Below are positions 50,420 through 57,915 of a stretch of 64,000 bases of DNA, piece after piece; positions within the stretch are counted from its first letter, which is position 1; every line of letters begins with the position of its first letter. Origin of the DNA: Streptomyces ureilyticus (lineage in GTDB: Bacteria; Actinomycetota; Actinomycetes; Streptomycetales; Streptomycetaceae); assembly GCF_011045025.1 (NCBI RefSeq), contig NZ_JAAKZX010000013.1:1-64000 (forward strand). Direction: 5' to 3'. The notes under the pieces were generated by a model, which worked only from the letters and a program-made list of their open reading frames with translations, was not told the DNA's origin and searched no databases. The position numbers and the translations under genes are program-made.

Positions 50420-50908
50420 TCAGTCGGGAGAGCGGGACGGTACGACGGTCCGGTCGGCCGGGGTGACACCAGCGGCGGCGAGAACATGCTCGGCCGAGAT
50501 CGCGTTGTTGTCCCGTACAGCCATGGCCATCGCGGCGTGGGCGGGGGAGGGAGCCGTCTGTGGAGGGATCACCAGGAACAGGAAACGGTCCTGGGCCCCC
50601 TTGGTGACGATCATCGTGCTGTCCCCGACGGCGGACCAGTCGATACGGACCGTATGCCCCGCGACGACCAGATCGCCCGGCATCTCGTCCCAGTCGCTCG
50701 CGTCGAGGCCGACGCGAGCGATGGTGCCCAGCCGGGCCGTCAGCGCGATGACCAGGCCGGACAGTTGGCTCCCGATGTCGCGCGACCGTGGCCACCACGC
50801 GCCGTCGAACGTTCCCGTGCGCTTGGATGTCGTCTCCAATCGCAGGACCGCGGTGCCGGGAAGCACCGGCTCACTGCTGGTGTCTGCCAGGAGCTGGGTG
50901 GGGAGCAT
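50420..50908 (-). CDS. DUF5994 family protein (first copy)
   Basis: 162 aa. The family pattern is FDGAWWPRSRDIGSQLSGLV, a variable middle with GTIARVGLDASDWDEMPGDL, then FLFLVIPPQTAPSPAHAAM. The family is common in Streptomyces next to stress genes and has no known function. It resembles the 51.2-kb protein throughout but is only distantly related. AAGGGAAG lies upstream of the ATG. Confidence 0.8.
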   Translation of the reverse strand: MLPTQLLADTSSEPVLPGTAVLRLETTSKRTGTFDGAWWPRSRDIGSQLSGLVIALTARLGTIARVGLDASDWDEMPGDLVVAGHTVRIDWSAVGDSTMIVTKGAQDRFLFLVIPPQTAPSPAHAAMAMAVRDNNAISAEHVLAAAGVTPADRTVVPSRSPD

Positions 50909-50914
50909 GATGAC

Positions 50915-51184
50915 TCACTTCCCTTGTGTCCGGGCCCGGCGCCGTGGCCGGAGCCGCCCACGTCCCCCGTCGCGATGGTCGCGGCGATCACCGGTACCGC
51001 TCGTTGCGGCGCGACCGCGAACCTGCTGCGGGGCCGATGGCGCCGGTCCCCGGGCAGCCGACCGGGAGCGGCCGTAGTGGAAATCGGCGATGCGCTCGTC
51101 GTGCTGGTTGTTGAGCCGGTGGATCAGGAACGCGCCCAGAGCGACCATCGCCAGGAGCGCCACTACGGTCACGAAGGTCTCCAT
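50915..51184 (-). CDS. Small membrane protein between two DUF5994 genes
   Basis: 89 aa with one N-terminal membrane helix (FVTVVALLAMVALGAFLIH) and a tail rich in arginine, glycine and aspartate. It lies 5 nt after one DUF5994 gene and 6 nt before the other, so it is almost certainly co-transcribed. The ATG at 51184 follows GTGAGG; a GTG three codons earlier is possible. Confidence 0.68.
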   Translation of the reverse strand: METFVTVVALLAMVALGAFLIHRLNNQHDERIADFHYGRSRSAARGPAPSAPQQVRGRAATSGTGDRRDHRDGGRGRLRPRRRARTQGK

Positions 51185-51189
51185 GGCCC

Positions 51190-51780
51190 TCACACCCCTT
51201 TCGCCGGATGCTGTGTCGGAAGAGCGACTGCCGGGATCCGTGGACGTGAGGGTGGACCGCCTGCCTCATGGCCTCCTTCGGCGTCCCAGACCGCCTCCAC
51301 GGCCCGGTCGGTCTCCATCACTGTGCGCAGGCGCGCCGCCTCCGCCATCAATTGGCTCGCGGTCGACGTGCGCAGTGGGTCGCTCGCGGCGGCCATCAGC
51401 CAGGCGGCCGAGACGGGAGCCGTCTGCGGAGGGATCACCAGCAGGTCCCAGCGGCCCACGCGGTAGGAGAGGAGCAACATCTGGTGCGGGTCCTGCTGGG
51501 CCATGAACGAGCCCACCTTCACGACATGCCCTTCGACGGGCACCTTGTGCGGGACGGTCGGCCAGTGTGCGGGATTCACCGTGACCCTGGTGATCCGCCC
51601 CCACAGCGGATCGAGCACGGCCGTCAGCGAAGGAAGTTCCGCCCAGAGATCGCGGGAGCGGGGCCACCAGGCGCCGTCCAGCAGAGCCGGTGCGGAACCA
51701 CTGGGAGCCAGCGACATGCGGAGAGAGGGAGGGGAGGGCCGGTCTTCGAGTGTCGGCGCGTACGAAACGGTCGCAGTCAT
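51190..51780 (-). CDS. DUF5994 family protein (second copy)
   Basis: 196 aa. LLDGAWWPRSRDLWAELPSL, WGRITRVTVNPAHWPTVPHK and WDLLVIPPQTAPVSAAWLM follow the DUF5994 pattern. The C-terminal 50 residues are an extra helical and proline-rich tail that the first copy lacks. It is the first gene of the minus-strand run that ends with the GAF-ANTAR regulators, so it marks the likely promoter end; the ribosome site is weak. Confidence 0.8.
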   Translation of the reverse strand: MTATVSYAPTLEDRPSPPSLRMSLAPSGSAPALLDGAWWPRSRDLWAELPSLTAVLDPLWGRITRVTVNPAHWPTVPHKVPVEGHVVKVGSFMAQQDPHQMLLLSYRVGRWDLLVIPPQTAPVSAAWLMAAASDPLRTSTASQLMAEAARLRTVMETDRAVEAVWDAEGGHEAGGPPSRPRIPAVALPTQHPAKGV

Positions 51781-52269
51781 GATGCGAACCCTGCTCCGGA
51801 CCGGTCGGAACCGGCACCGGCGTAGCCAATCGCCGAAAACGGCACGAGCATGGAGGCCGGTGCGCGAAATACTCTCGGTAACCCCAGCGTACTCCTCCGG
51901 CGAACCCTACGGACTGTGCCCAGGCGTCGCGGGACCCGGGATGCCGTGAGGCCGACATCGATGGTGCGCATGCTGTCGCTCCCGTATCCGCCATCGCCCG
52001 CCTTCCGTGACGTGGCGGCCGCGCTGCGTCAAACAGCAAGGCGTGAAGCCCAGCTGGCATACCGGTGATCGAATGTCCCGGACGTACTGAACAACTGCGA
52101 GGCGGGCAGGGCAAGGATTCCGCGTCGTCGCTCTTCCGCGACATCTGGACAGCCACCAGCTGGAGGCGCTGATCGTGTGATCCGGGCGCAATTCGGCCCG
52201 GCTGATGGGCAATCCGAGGCGACTCCACGTTCGGATCCGCCGACAAGAGGATGGAACGCATCGCCCAGC
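51781..52269. other. 489-bp region without a supported gene
   Basis: Several short open frames on both strands lack ribosome sites and recognisable families. It holds the promoter for the DUF5994-SPFH-ANTAR run and probably decayed sequence. Confidence 0.5.
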
Positions 52270-52452
52270 TCAGCGCCGACGTCCGCTTCCCCGGGAGGAC
52301 CGGCCAGACCCCACGCCGGCCGAGTGCACTGCGAGGAAAGCAAGCCCGACAAGCATGAGGCTCGTCGGGCTGAAGATCACCTCTGTCGACGTCTCGGTGA
52401 CGCGGATGACGAAGGCGATGACGAAGAGGGCGGCCGCCACGAATGCCAGCAT
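52270..52452 (-). CDS. Small two-helix membrane protein (60 aa)
   Basis: Two hydrophobic helices (MLAFVAAALFVIAFVIRV and SLMLVGLAFLAVHSAG) joined by a short polar loop TETSTEVIFSP, with a basic tail. AGGAGT lies 7 nt before the ATG. It resembles small membrane proteins often found near SigB-type genes in Streptomyces, but I cannot name the family. Confidence 0.68.
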   Translation of the reverse strand: MLAFVAAALFVIAFVIRVTETSTEVIFSPTSLMLVGLAFLAVHSAGVGSGRSSRGSGRRR

Positions 52453-52670
52453 CTGTCTACTCCTGCCGATGGACGGCGAACCACACATGATCCCGGTGGC
52501 TGCACCGCTGCCCGCTGGCTTCCCCGGATTGCGCCGATCAGTCGTGCGACTCCGGGCCGGAGGCGACAGCGACACCCTGGTCGCCTGACCTGCTGAAGCT
52601 GTGAACGAGGCAATCGGGACTGCTGGCACCGCGAATCCCGTCGGCCGCCCAGCCCGCAGGCCGACCGAAA

Positions 52671-53010
52671 CTCGAGGAGTTGAGGATCATCCGGACCGGG
52701 TCCAGATCCTGTTCGCGTTTTTGCTGACACTGGCCTTCACCGCCCGTTTCCCCATGGCTCGATAGGGCGCAGCGCGCCATGTACATCACGACGCTGCTGC
52801 TCGCGGTGCTCGCGGGCGGCCCTGTTCACCGCGCCGGCCGCTTTGCACCGGACGCGGTTCAGCGCGGGGCCAAGCCCGAGATCGTCATGATCTCTTCACG
52901 GCTGGCGGGGACGGGTATGAGCGTCCTGATGCTGGCCCTCACCGGTTCCGTGCACTGGGCCTTCCGCGCTCTGCTCGCCGACGAGGCCGCCCACCGAGGC
53001 CCGGACCGGC
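52671..53010 (+). pseudogene. DUF6328-like membrane protein, decayed by frameshifts
   Basis: Fragments of one DUF6328-type protein appear in successive frames: LEELRIIRTG, then VQILFAFLLTLAFTARF, then LDRAQRAMYITTLLLAVLA, then ALFTAPAALHRTRF, then SSRLAGTGMSVLMLALTG. At least three shifts and a stop separate them, so no functional protein is made. Its 3' end meets the convergent gene at 53014. Confidence 0.72.
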
Positions 53011-53013
53011 TTG

Positions 53014-53859
53014 TCACTGCTCATCAGCGGTGGCGTTGGAACTGCTCACGGCGCCGCCGCTGGACGGCGCGGACGACATCGAAGAACTGGAACTGGAGCT
53101 CGGGCTGGGGCTGGGGCTGGAGCTGGGACGGGAACTGGTGTCCGGCGCCGCGCTCTCATCCGGCGAGGCAGAAATGCTCGTCTGCGGCGCCGCGCCACTG
53201 GACGCACCCGGGGTGGGTGTGCGGCTGTCCGTGGGGCCGGGGGTACCGGCCGTGCCTCCGCCCACCGAGGTTCCCCTGCCCGGCTCATTCTTGACCACGG
53301 CCGCTACCGGCTTGCCCATGATCAACTCCATCGCGGTCACCGTGACCATCGCCAGGGCGAACACCAGGCCCGTCGCCAGGGCGTACTTCTTCCAGCCGAT
53401 GGACCTCCGGACGGAGCCACCCCGATAGGTGGTGACCGACTCGCCTTCGGAGGGCGTGGAGGCCGCCGTTGTCCCGCGGTGCTCATCATCCGGGCCACCG
53501 GGCCCGGAGGGCGGCATCGCGTCAACGGCCGTAGCGTCCGCCGGTAAACCGAACGCCGCCCGGGCGTCCGCGCGGTGTTCCGCCCGCTCCTGGTCCGGCG
53601 TCCTCGGCACGCCTACGGGCGGCACTCGGCTGCGGATCCCCTCGCCCGTTCGTCGGAAAGCATGCGAGAAGACCGCTGCGCCTGTCGTGGCGCTGGTACT
53701 GATCACGGCGGCGCCGATGATCGTCCCGGTTACCCCCAGCAGGGACGCCAGCACCGCGCCCACCACAGTTGCGAGTGCGCTCGCCACTACCTGCACAAGA
53801 GTCAGGTCGAGCACCTTCCGCTTGGGCGCCCGTTCCTGTTCTTCTCTGAGATTCTCCAT
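53014..53859 (-). CDS. Membrane protein with Ser/Pro/Thr-rich C-terminus
   Basis: 281 aa. Basic N-terminus (ERAPKRKVLDLTLVQVVASA) and a first hydrophobic hairpin (about 25-65), a cytoplasmic-type linker, a second span near 175 (KKYALATGLVFALAMVTVTA) and an extracellular-type tail dominated by serine, proline and threonine. The layout recalls small Streptomyces wall-associated proteins. AAGGGA lies 5 nt before the ATG. It precedes module B on the same strand and has no copy in module A. Confidence 0.72.
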   Translation of the reverse strand: MENLREEQERAPKRKVLDLTLVQVVASALATVVGAVLASLLGVTGTIIGAAVISTSATTGAAVFSHAFRRTGEGIRSRVPPVGVPRTPDQERAEHRADARAAFGLPADATAVDAMPPSGPGGPDDEHRGTTAASTPSEGESVTTYRGGSVRRSIGWKKYALATGLVFALAMVTVTAMELIMGKPVAAVVKNEPGRGTSVGGGTAGTPGPTDSRTPTPGASSGAAPQTSISASPDESAAPDTSSRPSSSPSPSPSSSSSSSMSSAPSSGGAVSSSNATADEQ

Positions 53860-54027
53860 CAATATCCCTTGATAGTTCTGGAGCCCGGCAGCTGCGTGAT
53901 GGCCGGGCCTGTCCCGCTCATGGGGGCGTTGACGCGAGGGTTGATGGAGGTCGGCCGATACGCGCCGGCCCAGGCACCAGCTCTGCAGGAGCAGTTGAGC
54001 GTGCGTCGGCCCCGCCTCCAGAACGCA

Positions 54028-54076
54028 GCCGCCGCAGTCCGACCGGTGTGGTGTACGCACCGGTCACTGCGGCGGC
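54028..54076. terminator. Hairpin at the left edge of module B
   Basis: GCCGCCGCAGT-CC-GACCGGTG pairs with CACCGGTC-ACTGCGGCGGC around a 9-nt loop with a 2-nt bulge. It lies just after the MSHN gene, in the same place as the hairpin at 40815 in module A. Confidence 0.8.
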
Positions 54077-54101
54077 AGTGGTTTCCGCGGGGAGGACAGT
54101 G

Positions 54102-54539
54102 TTACTGACTGGCAGGCGCCGACATGTGCAGCAGCCGTTCGGTGATCTCCCGGTATTGCCTGAGCGCGAGCCGTAGTTCCTCGGTCTGTGCATCGGTGTC
54201 CTGGTCCTGCCAGCTTGCCCGCAGGACGCGGCGCCGTTCGGTGAGGGTGTTGGTGAACTGGGTGGCGATGTCATCGAAGACGGCGTCGGCCTCCTCCACC
54301 GCCTTGTGTGGGCTGTCGACGAAGTTGTTCAGGGCCTGCTGGAGGCGCAGGGTGAGCTTGTCCCGTTCGCCCTGCGGGACCAGTTCCGGACCCGGCGGGG
54401 GATCGGGGCGGTCCGCGGTGGTGTCGCGCTCACGCGGTGCGTCAGCGGATTCGGTGCGGGGTGTTTGCGGAGCGCGCGGGGTCGAGGGATTCGGGCTTCC
54501 GGTCGGGCGGTGCATGGCGTGTTCGGCGTTGTGTGACAT
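54102..54539 (-). CDS. MSHN protein of module B (intact copy)
   Basis: 145 aa: a proline-, threonine- and arginine-rich N-terminal half, then a helical domain (RDKLTLRLQQALNNFVDSPH, AVFDDIATQFTNTLTERRRV, ELRLALRQYREITERLLHM) likely to form a coiled coil. No family is recognised. The start overlaps the stop of the preceding gene as TGATG. The intact frame shows that the module A copy is broken by one base. Confidence 0.8.
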   Translation of the reverse strand: MSHNAEHAMHRPTGSPNPSTPRAPQTPRTESADAPRERDTTADRPDPPPGPELVPQGERDKLTLRLQQALNNFVDSPHKAVEEADAVFDDIATQFTNTLTERRRVLRASWQDQDTDAQTEELRLALRQYREITERLLHMSAPASQ

Positions 54540-55168
54540 CAGGTGCTGCTTCCCTTCGCGTGGCGTCGGTTCAGTGCCCACGGTGCGTGGCCGCGGTCGT
54601 CGGGGGACTGGGGGGTCTGCGGACTGTCCTGATCCGGGTCGGCCGGTTGTTCGGTGACCAGTGCCTCGAAGAGGCTTCGGGCTTCGACCATGGCCTCCCG
54701 CATTTCCTCGGTACCGCTCTGGCCGCGGGCGGCCGTGTGCATGCTGCGGTAGCCGCGGACCTGGTCGGCGTGGTGGACGGAGAGGGCGGCGAACTGCTCC
54801 TCGAACTGTTCACCGGGAAAGCCCCGGTCCTTCGCCAGGTGTGCAAGGAGTGTGTCCGCCTCGGTGACCGCCTTTTGCGGCGAGTCGACGAACTGTTCCT
54901 GGATGCCGGCCCATTGAGCCGTGTACTGCGCGCGGGCCTCGAGTGACAGCGGTTGTTCCGTGAGGGAGCCGTGTTGCTTGACGCGCTCGCCGAGTTCCCG
55001 CTCGGCCGCCTTGGTGTCGCCGTTGTGGTCGGCGACGGCACGGTCGTACTCGGGTCCGAAGCGGTGCTTCAGCCCGCGCCCGCCGCCGTCCCGGATGCGG
55101 CCACGTCCGACGACGAGGACGGCGACCGCCACGATGACGATCACGGCGATGATCACGATGGTGAGCAT
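54539..55168 (-). CDS. Membrane-anchored protein of unknown function, module B
   Basis: 209 aa, paralogue of the 41.3-kb protein. One N-terminal span (LTIVIIAVIVIVAVAVLVV), then GRGLKHRFGPEYDRAV, AERELGERVKQHGSLTEQP, LAHLAKDRGFPGEQFEEQF and a C-terminal SGTEEMREAMVEARSLFEAL. The soluble part is charged and helical and has no named domain. AGGGAAGG lies 7 nt before the ATG. Confidence 0.8.
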   Translation of the reverse strand: MLTIVIIAVIVIVAVAVLVVGRGRIRDGGGRGLKHRFGPEYDRAVADHNGDTKAAERELGERVKQHGSLTEQPLSLEARAQYTAQWAGIQEQFVDSPQKAVTEADTLLAHLAKDRGFPGEQFEEQFAALSVHHADQVRGYRSMHTAARGQSGTEEMREAMVEARSLFEALVTEQPADPDQDSPQTPQSPDDRGHAPWALNRRHAKGSST

Positions 55169-55302
55169 GGCGGCCTTCCCTGGCTCTCGGCTCGTAGGGT
55201 GCTCTGCTCCATTACCGTCCCCATCAATTCCTGTTGGCTGTCTACGCGTTGGCCTGCCGGGTGGCGTCCACGCAACGCGGACACCACCCGGGGCGTTCGT
55301 GG

Positions 55303-55476
55303 TCAGCGCCTGAAAGCGTTCTTGGCCTTGTCACCGGACTGCTTCAGATTTCCGGAGACCCGGTCGGTCCTGCCTTCGCGCTGCAGTCGCCTGTTGCGGG
55401 TGGTCCGGCCGATACGTTCGGTGACCCGGCCCTTGAATGCCTGGGTCTTGTGCTTGATCGTCTGACCGACACTCAT
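55303..55476 (-). CDS. CsbD-like stress protein, module B
   Basis: 57 aa with TQAFKGRVTERIGRTTRN and RLQREGRTDRVSGNLKQ, matching its module A counterpart in all but about a dozen residues. The same CsbD-type repeat is seen. GAGGACC precedes the ATG. It lies 134 nt upstream of the anchored membrane protein, as in module A. Confidence 0.82.
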   Translation of the reverse strand: MSVGQTIKHKTQAFKGRVTERIGRTTRNRRLQREGRTDRVSGNLKQSGDKAKNAFRR

Positions 55477-55567
55477 GGTGGTCCTCTGCTCGTTCGCTGG
55501 ATGGGCTCCCGCGCGTGATCGCCGTAGAGGCCGCCGTTCCCGCGGGCGGGAGAGCGCCTCGTGTGGG

Positions 55568-55753
55568 CTATCCGCGACTGCGGCTGTACCGGCGGCCGCC
55601 ACCGCCACTCCTGCCACCGCCGCGCCCGCGCATCGCGAAGCCGACGATCCAGACGACCAGGAGTACGGCGGCGACCCACCAAAGGGCCTGCATGGTGAAG
55701 CCGAACCCGAACACCACCAGGATCAGCAGAAGGAGAAGAATCCACAGGATCAT
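55568..55753 (-). CDS. Small membrane protein, module B (61 aa)
   Basis: MILWILLLLLILVVFGFGF and LWWVAAVLLVVWIVGFAM form two membrane helices, followed by a tail of arginine, glycine and serine longer than in the module A copy (42.4 kb). The helices are almost unchanged between copies while the tails differ in length, which suggests that the membrane part matters most. Confidence 0.72.
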   Translation of the reverse strand: MILWILLLLLILVVFGFGFTMQALWWVAAVLLVVWIVGFAMRGRGGGRSGGGGRRYSRSRG

Positions 55754-55870
55754 TGCCGGGCCTCCAGATCGCGGGAAGTTCCTGAGTTCCGCGGGGTCCG
55801 GGCGAAGCGGGAAGGTGGAATGCGTCGACCGAGTGATCCGGAGTGGCATTGCCCTACGCCGTGCTGTCAG

Positions 55871-56083
55871 TCAACGCCCGACGACTTCCCTTGTCAACGG
55901 AGTGTCGACACGGGGGAGTTCTGCGAGCTGGGCAGGGGCCGCCGGGACAAACGGAGCCTCGGCGGGGGCTTCGAGCGGCTCGGCCGGCGGCGCCGGCAGG
56001 ACGTGGTCCTCCCACCAGGACAGACCCATCACGGTGGCGAGCAGGACGAAGGGGGTCGAAGCGGGAACGATCAGCGCGTACAT
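55871..56083 (-). CDS. Small membrane protein with Ala/Pro/Glu-rich tail, module B
   Basis: 70 aa. MYALIVPASTPFVLLATVM, then SWWEDHVLPAPPAEP and an alanine-, proline- and glutamate-rich tail ending LTREVVGR. It has the same length as the module A copy, with no gaps. Function unknown. Confidence 0.75.
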   Translation of the reverse strand: MYALIVPASTPFVLLATVMGLSWWEDHVLPAPPAEPLEAPAEAPFVPAAPAQLAELPRVDTPLTREVVGR

Positions 56084-56465
56084 GTGTATCGCCTGTCGGT
56101 GGATACGTGCGACATGGCGGGCAGTCGATGGACGGTGCCCGCATGGGGCGCATCGAGGCTGCGCAGGGATCGCGCAGCGACGGCGAGTGCCGGAGCGGCC
56201 CGCTGGGGGCGGGACAGGGTCCGGCACTGATGCGCAAGGTGCGCTCTCGAAGGGGCGCGAGAGGTGTTCGACGCTGCCGGGGGCTCGGGCCGTACCGCAC
56301 ACGCTAGCCCTCGCCGCGCTCCCTGGACAGATGTCAAGTGGCCATCTGGTTCCGGCGGAAGACGCTGACGTGGTCGCTGTCCGCAACCTCGGGGGAGGGC
56401 TACGCTGTTCGTACTGGCCCCGGCCCCCGGCAGTGATGCTTTGTTCCGCTCCGAGGAGGCCCGCC
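56084..56465. other. Divergent promoter region of module B (382 bp)
   Basis: No gene is seen. It aligns with the 384-bp region of module A, with shared blocks around CACGCTAGCCCTC, GTCAAG and GGCTACGCTGT. The rest is diverged, which points to these blocks as possible promoter elements. Confidence 0.5.
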
Positions 56466-56744
56466 GTGTTCGTTCTGCTTCTCATCCTGATCGTGGTCTT
56501 GTTCGGCCTCGGCTTCATCAACCCCATCTGGTGGGTGGCCGCAGCCGTGTTGGTCTTCGGCGCCACCCGGCACGGCCGCGATCGCGGAGGAGGCTGGATC
56601 CATGGCGACGGTTCCGATCTCGGGGACTACCGGGACTACGAGAATCGCCGGGATCGTCAGGACCGCTGGAACCGTCGTTACAGCCGTCGGCACCGGGCGC
56701 GCTGGAGGCGCGAGGATCGTCGGGACCATGAACGCCGTGAGTGA
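56466..56744 (+). CDS. Small membrane protein with Arg/Asp-rich tail, module B
   Basis: 92 aa. Hydrophobic VLLLILIVVLFGLGF and WWVAAAVLVFGAT, then DYRDYENRRDRQDRWNRRYS and a basic end. Differences from the 43.2-kb copy lie mainly in a short Gly/Arg insert after the second helix. The GTG follows GAGGAGG by 6 nt. Confidence 0.78.
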   Translation: MFVLLLILIVVLFGLGFINPIWWVAAAVLVFGATRHGRDRGGGWIHGDGSDLGDYRDYENRRDRQDRWNRRYSRRHRARWRREDRRDHERRE

Positions 56745-56827
56745 CCCATGAAGTTGCCCGACATCCAGAGATTCCGTGGCGGCTTCAGCCACACCGGACG
56801 CGCGGAAATCGTGGAGAGGCAGATGCC

Positions 56828-57229
56828 ATGCATCGCACAACCATGCTCCCGGAGAATTGGTGGGATCTGACGGCTGAGGCCTGGGCGGAGAATGCGGCCG
56901 GTCAGGATGTCGTCGCACTGCGCGCCGAGAATGATCAGCTGCGGCGGGCACTGGCCGGCCGTATGGTCATCGACCAGGCCTGCGGCATGGTGATGGTCCT
57001 GGCCCCCTGCCGCCGTGGCCCGGCCAGGAACCTGCTCGTGGATATCTCGCGGCAGTGCAACACCAAACTTCCGGAGGTGGCTGCGGCCGTGGTCGCCGCC
57101 TGGGAGGGTAAGCCGCTCTCGCGGCTGATGCAGCGTGCGCTGCGGCGTGCGCTGCGGCAGCTTTACGCGGAAGACCGGGGGTGCGACTCCTCACCGGCGG
57201 ATCAGCCGTCCGGAAGGGGAAGGCCATGA
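56828..57229 (+). CDS. Short ANTAR-domain protein, module B (full length)
   Basis: 133 aa. Helical lead (VVALRAENDQLRRALAG) and complete ANTAR domain (MVIDQACGMVMVLAPCRR, LLVDISRQCNTKLPEVAAAV), followed by a basic helix RLMQRALRRALRQLYAEDRG that the module A copy has lost. GGAGAGG precedes the ATG. The stop overlaps the start of the PRC-barrel remnant. Confidence 0.82.
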   Translation: MHRTTMLPENWWDLTAEAWAENAAGQDVVALRAENDQLRRALAGRMVIDQACGMVMVLAPCRRGPARNLLVDISRQCNTKLPEVAAAVVAAWEGKPLSRLMQRALRRALRQLYAEDRGCDSSPADQPSGRGRP

Positions 57230-57324
57230 TGCACGCAGCCGACGTCCGGGAATGGCGCAACAAGCACTACGGACTGACCTACAAGCCCGGTGCGGCCGGC
57301 GAACGGCAACTGGCGCGCCGCTGA
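57226..57324 (+). pseudogene. PRC-barrel gene with in-frame internal deletion, module B
   Basis: The first 11 codons (MHAADVREWR) and last 21 codons (KHYGLTYKPGAAGERQLARR) of the module A PRC-barrel gene are joined in frame. About 86 central codons, the whole barrel, are missing. Start, ribosome site and stop remain, so a 32-residue peptide could still be made, but the domain is gone. Confidence 0.85.
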
Positions 57325-57364
57325 CCGCCTGCGGACAGGATGTCTGCCCTGTGAGGTACGCACC

Positions 57365-57724
57365 ATGCGCCAGCTGACCACGCCTCGCGAAGAACAGCGG
57401 CTGTTGACGGCCGTGGCTTCGGCGGAGGAAACGGCTCTACTGACAGAGGTCGTCGAACTACGCACCAGAAACGAGCAGTTGGGCCGCGCGCTGGCGAGCC
57501 GTGCGGTGATCGACCAGGCGCGCGGCATGGTGATGGCCCTGGCACCGTGTTCCAGCGAGAGGGCCTGGGACCTGCTGGTGGACGTGTCGCAGCACTGCAA
57601 CGTCAAGCTCCGGGATGTGGCTGCGGCCCTGGTCGCCACGACGAAGGACGAGACGCTCCCGGAACCGATACAGCGGGAGCTGCGCCGAGCACTGCGGCGC
57701 CTCCATCTGGCAGACCGGCGGTGA
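57365..57724 (+). CDS. Short ANTAR-domain protein, module B (second)
   Basis: 119 aa, same length as the 44.4-kb copy, with about ten per cent changes mostly in the first 35 residues. LLTEVVELRTRNEQLGRAL, AVIDQARGMVMALAPCSS and LLVDVSQHCNVKLRDVAAAL are intact. The basic helix RELRRALRRLHLADRR ends the protein. A conserved hairpin follows. Its RNA target is unknown. Confidence 0.83.
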   Translation: MRQLTTPREEQRLLTAVASAEETALLTEVVELRTRNEQLGRALASRAVIDQARGMVMALAPCSSERAWDLLVDVSQHCNVKLRDVAAALVATTKDETLPEPIQRELRRALRRLHLADRR

Positions 57725-57744
57725 CGCATGCGTGCCCAGCGGAC

Positions 57745-57779
57745 GGCACCGGGAGCTGTGGGTTCAACTCTCCGGTGCC
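57745..57779. terminator. Hairpin after the ANTAR gene, module B
   Basis: GGCACCGGGAG and CTCCGGTGCC pair as in module A; the loop differs by two bases. It lies 20 nt after the stop. Confidence 0.75.
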
Positions 57780-57915
57780 TTCGTCCAGGACGGCCGTCGG
57801 ACGCCTCCGTTGTGTAGCCCACCTCGTGGAAATGAAACACCGGCCTGCCCCTTCCCTGACCGCAAAGCCGTTGAGCAGGCAGAACGCTCGAAGAGCGCCG
57901 ACCCCGCCGGCGGCG

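Noticed and set aside
51850..52212. Short frames in the gap right of the second DUF5994 gene
   Set aside because: No ribosome site, unusual codon use and no recognisable motif on either strand.
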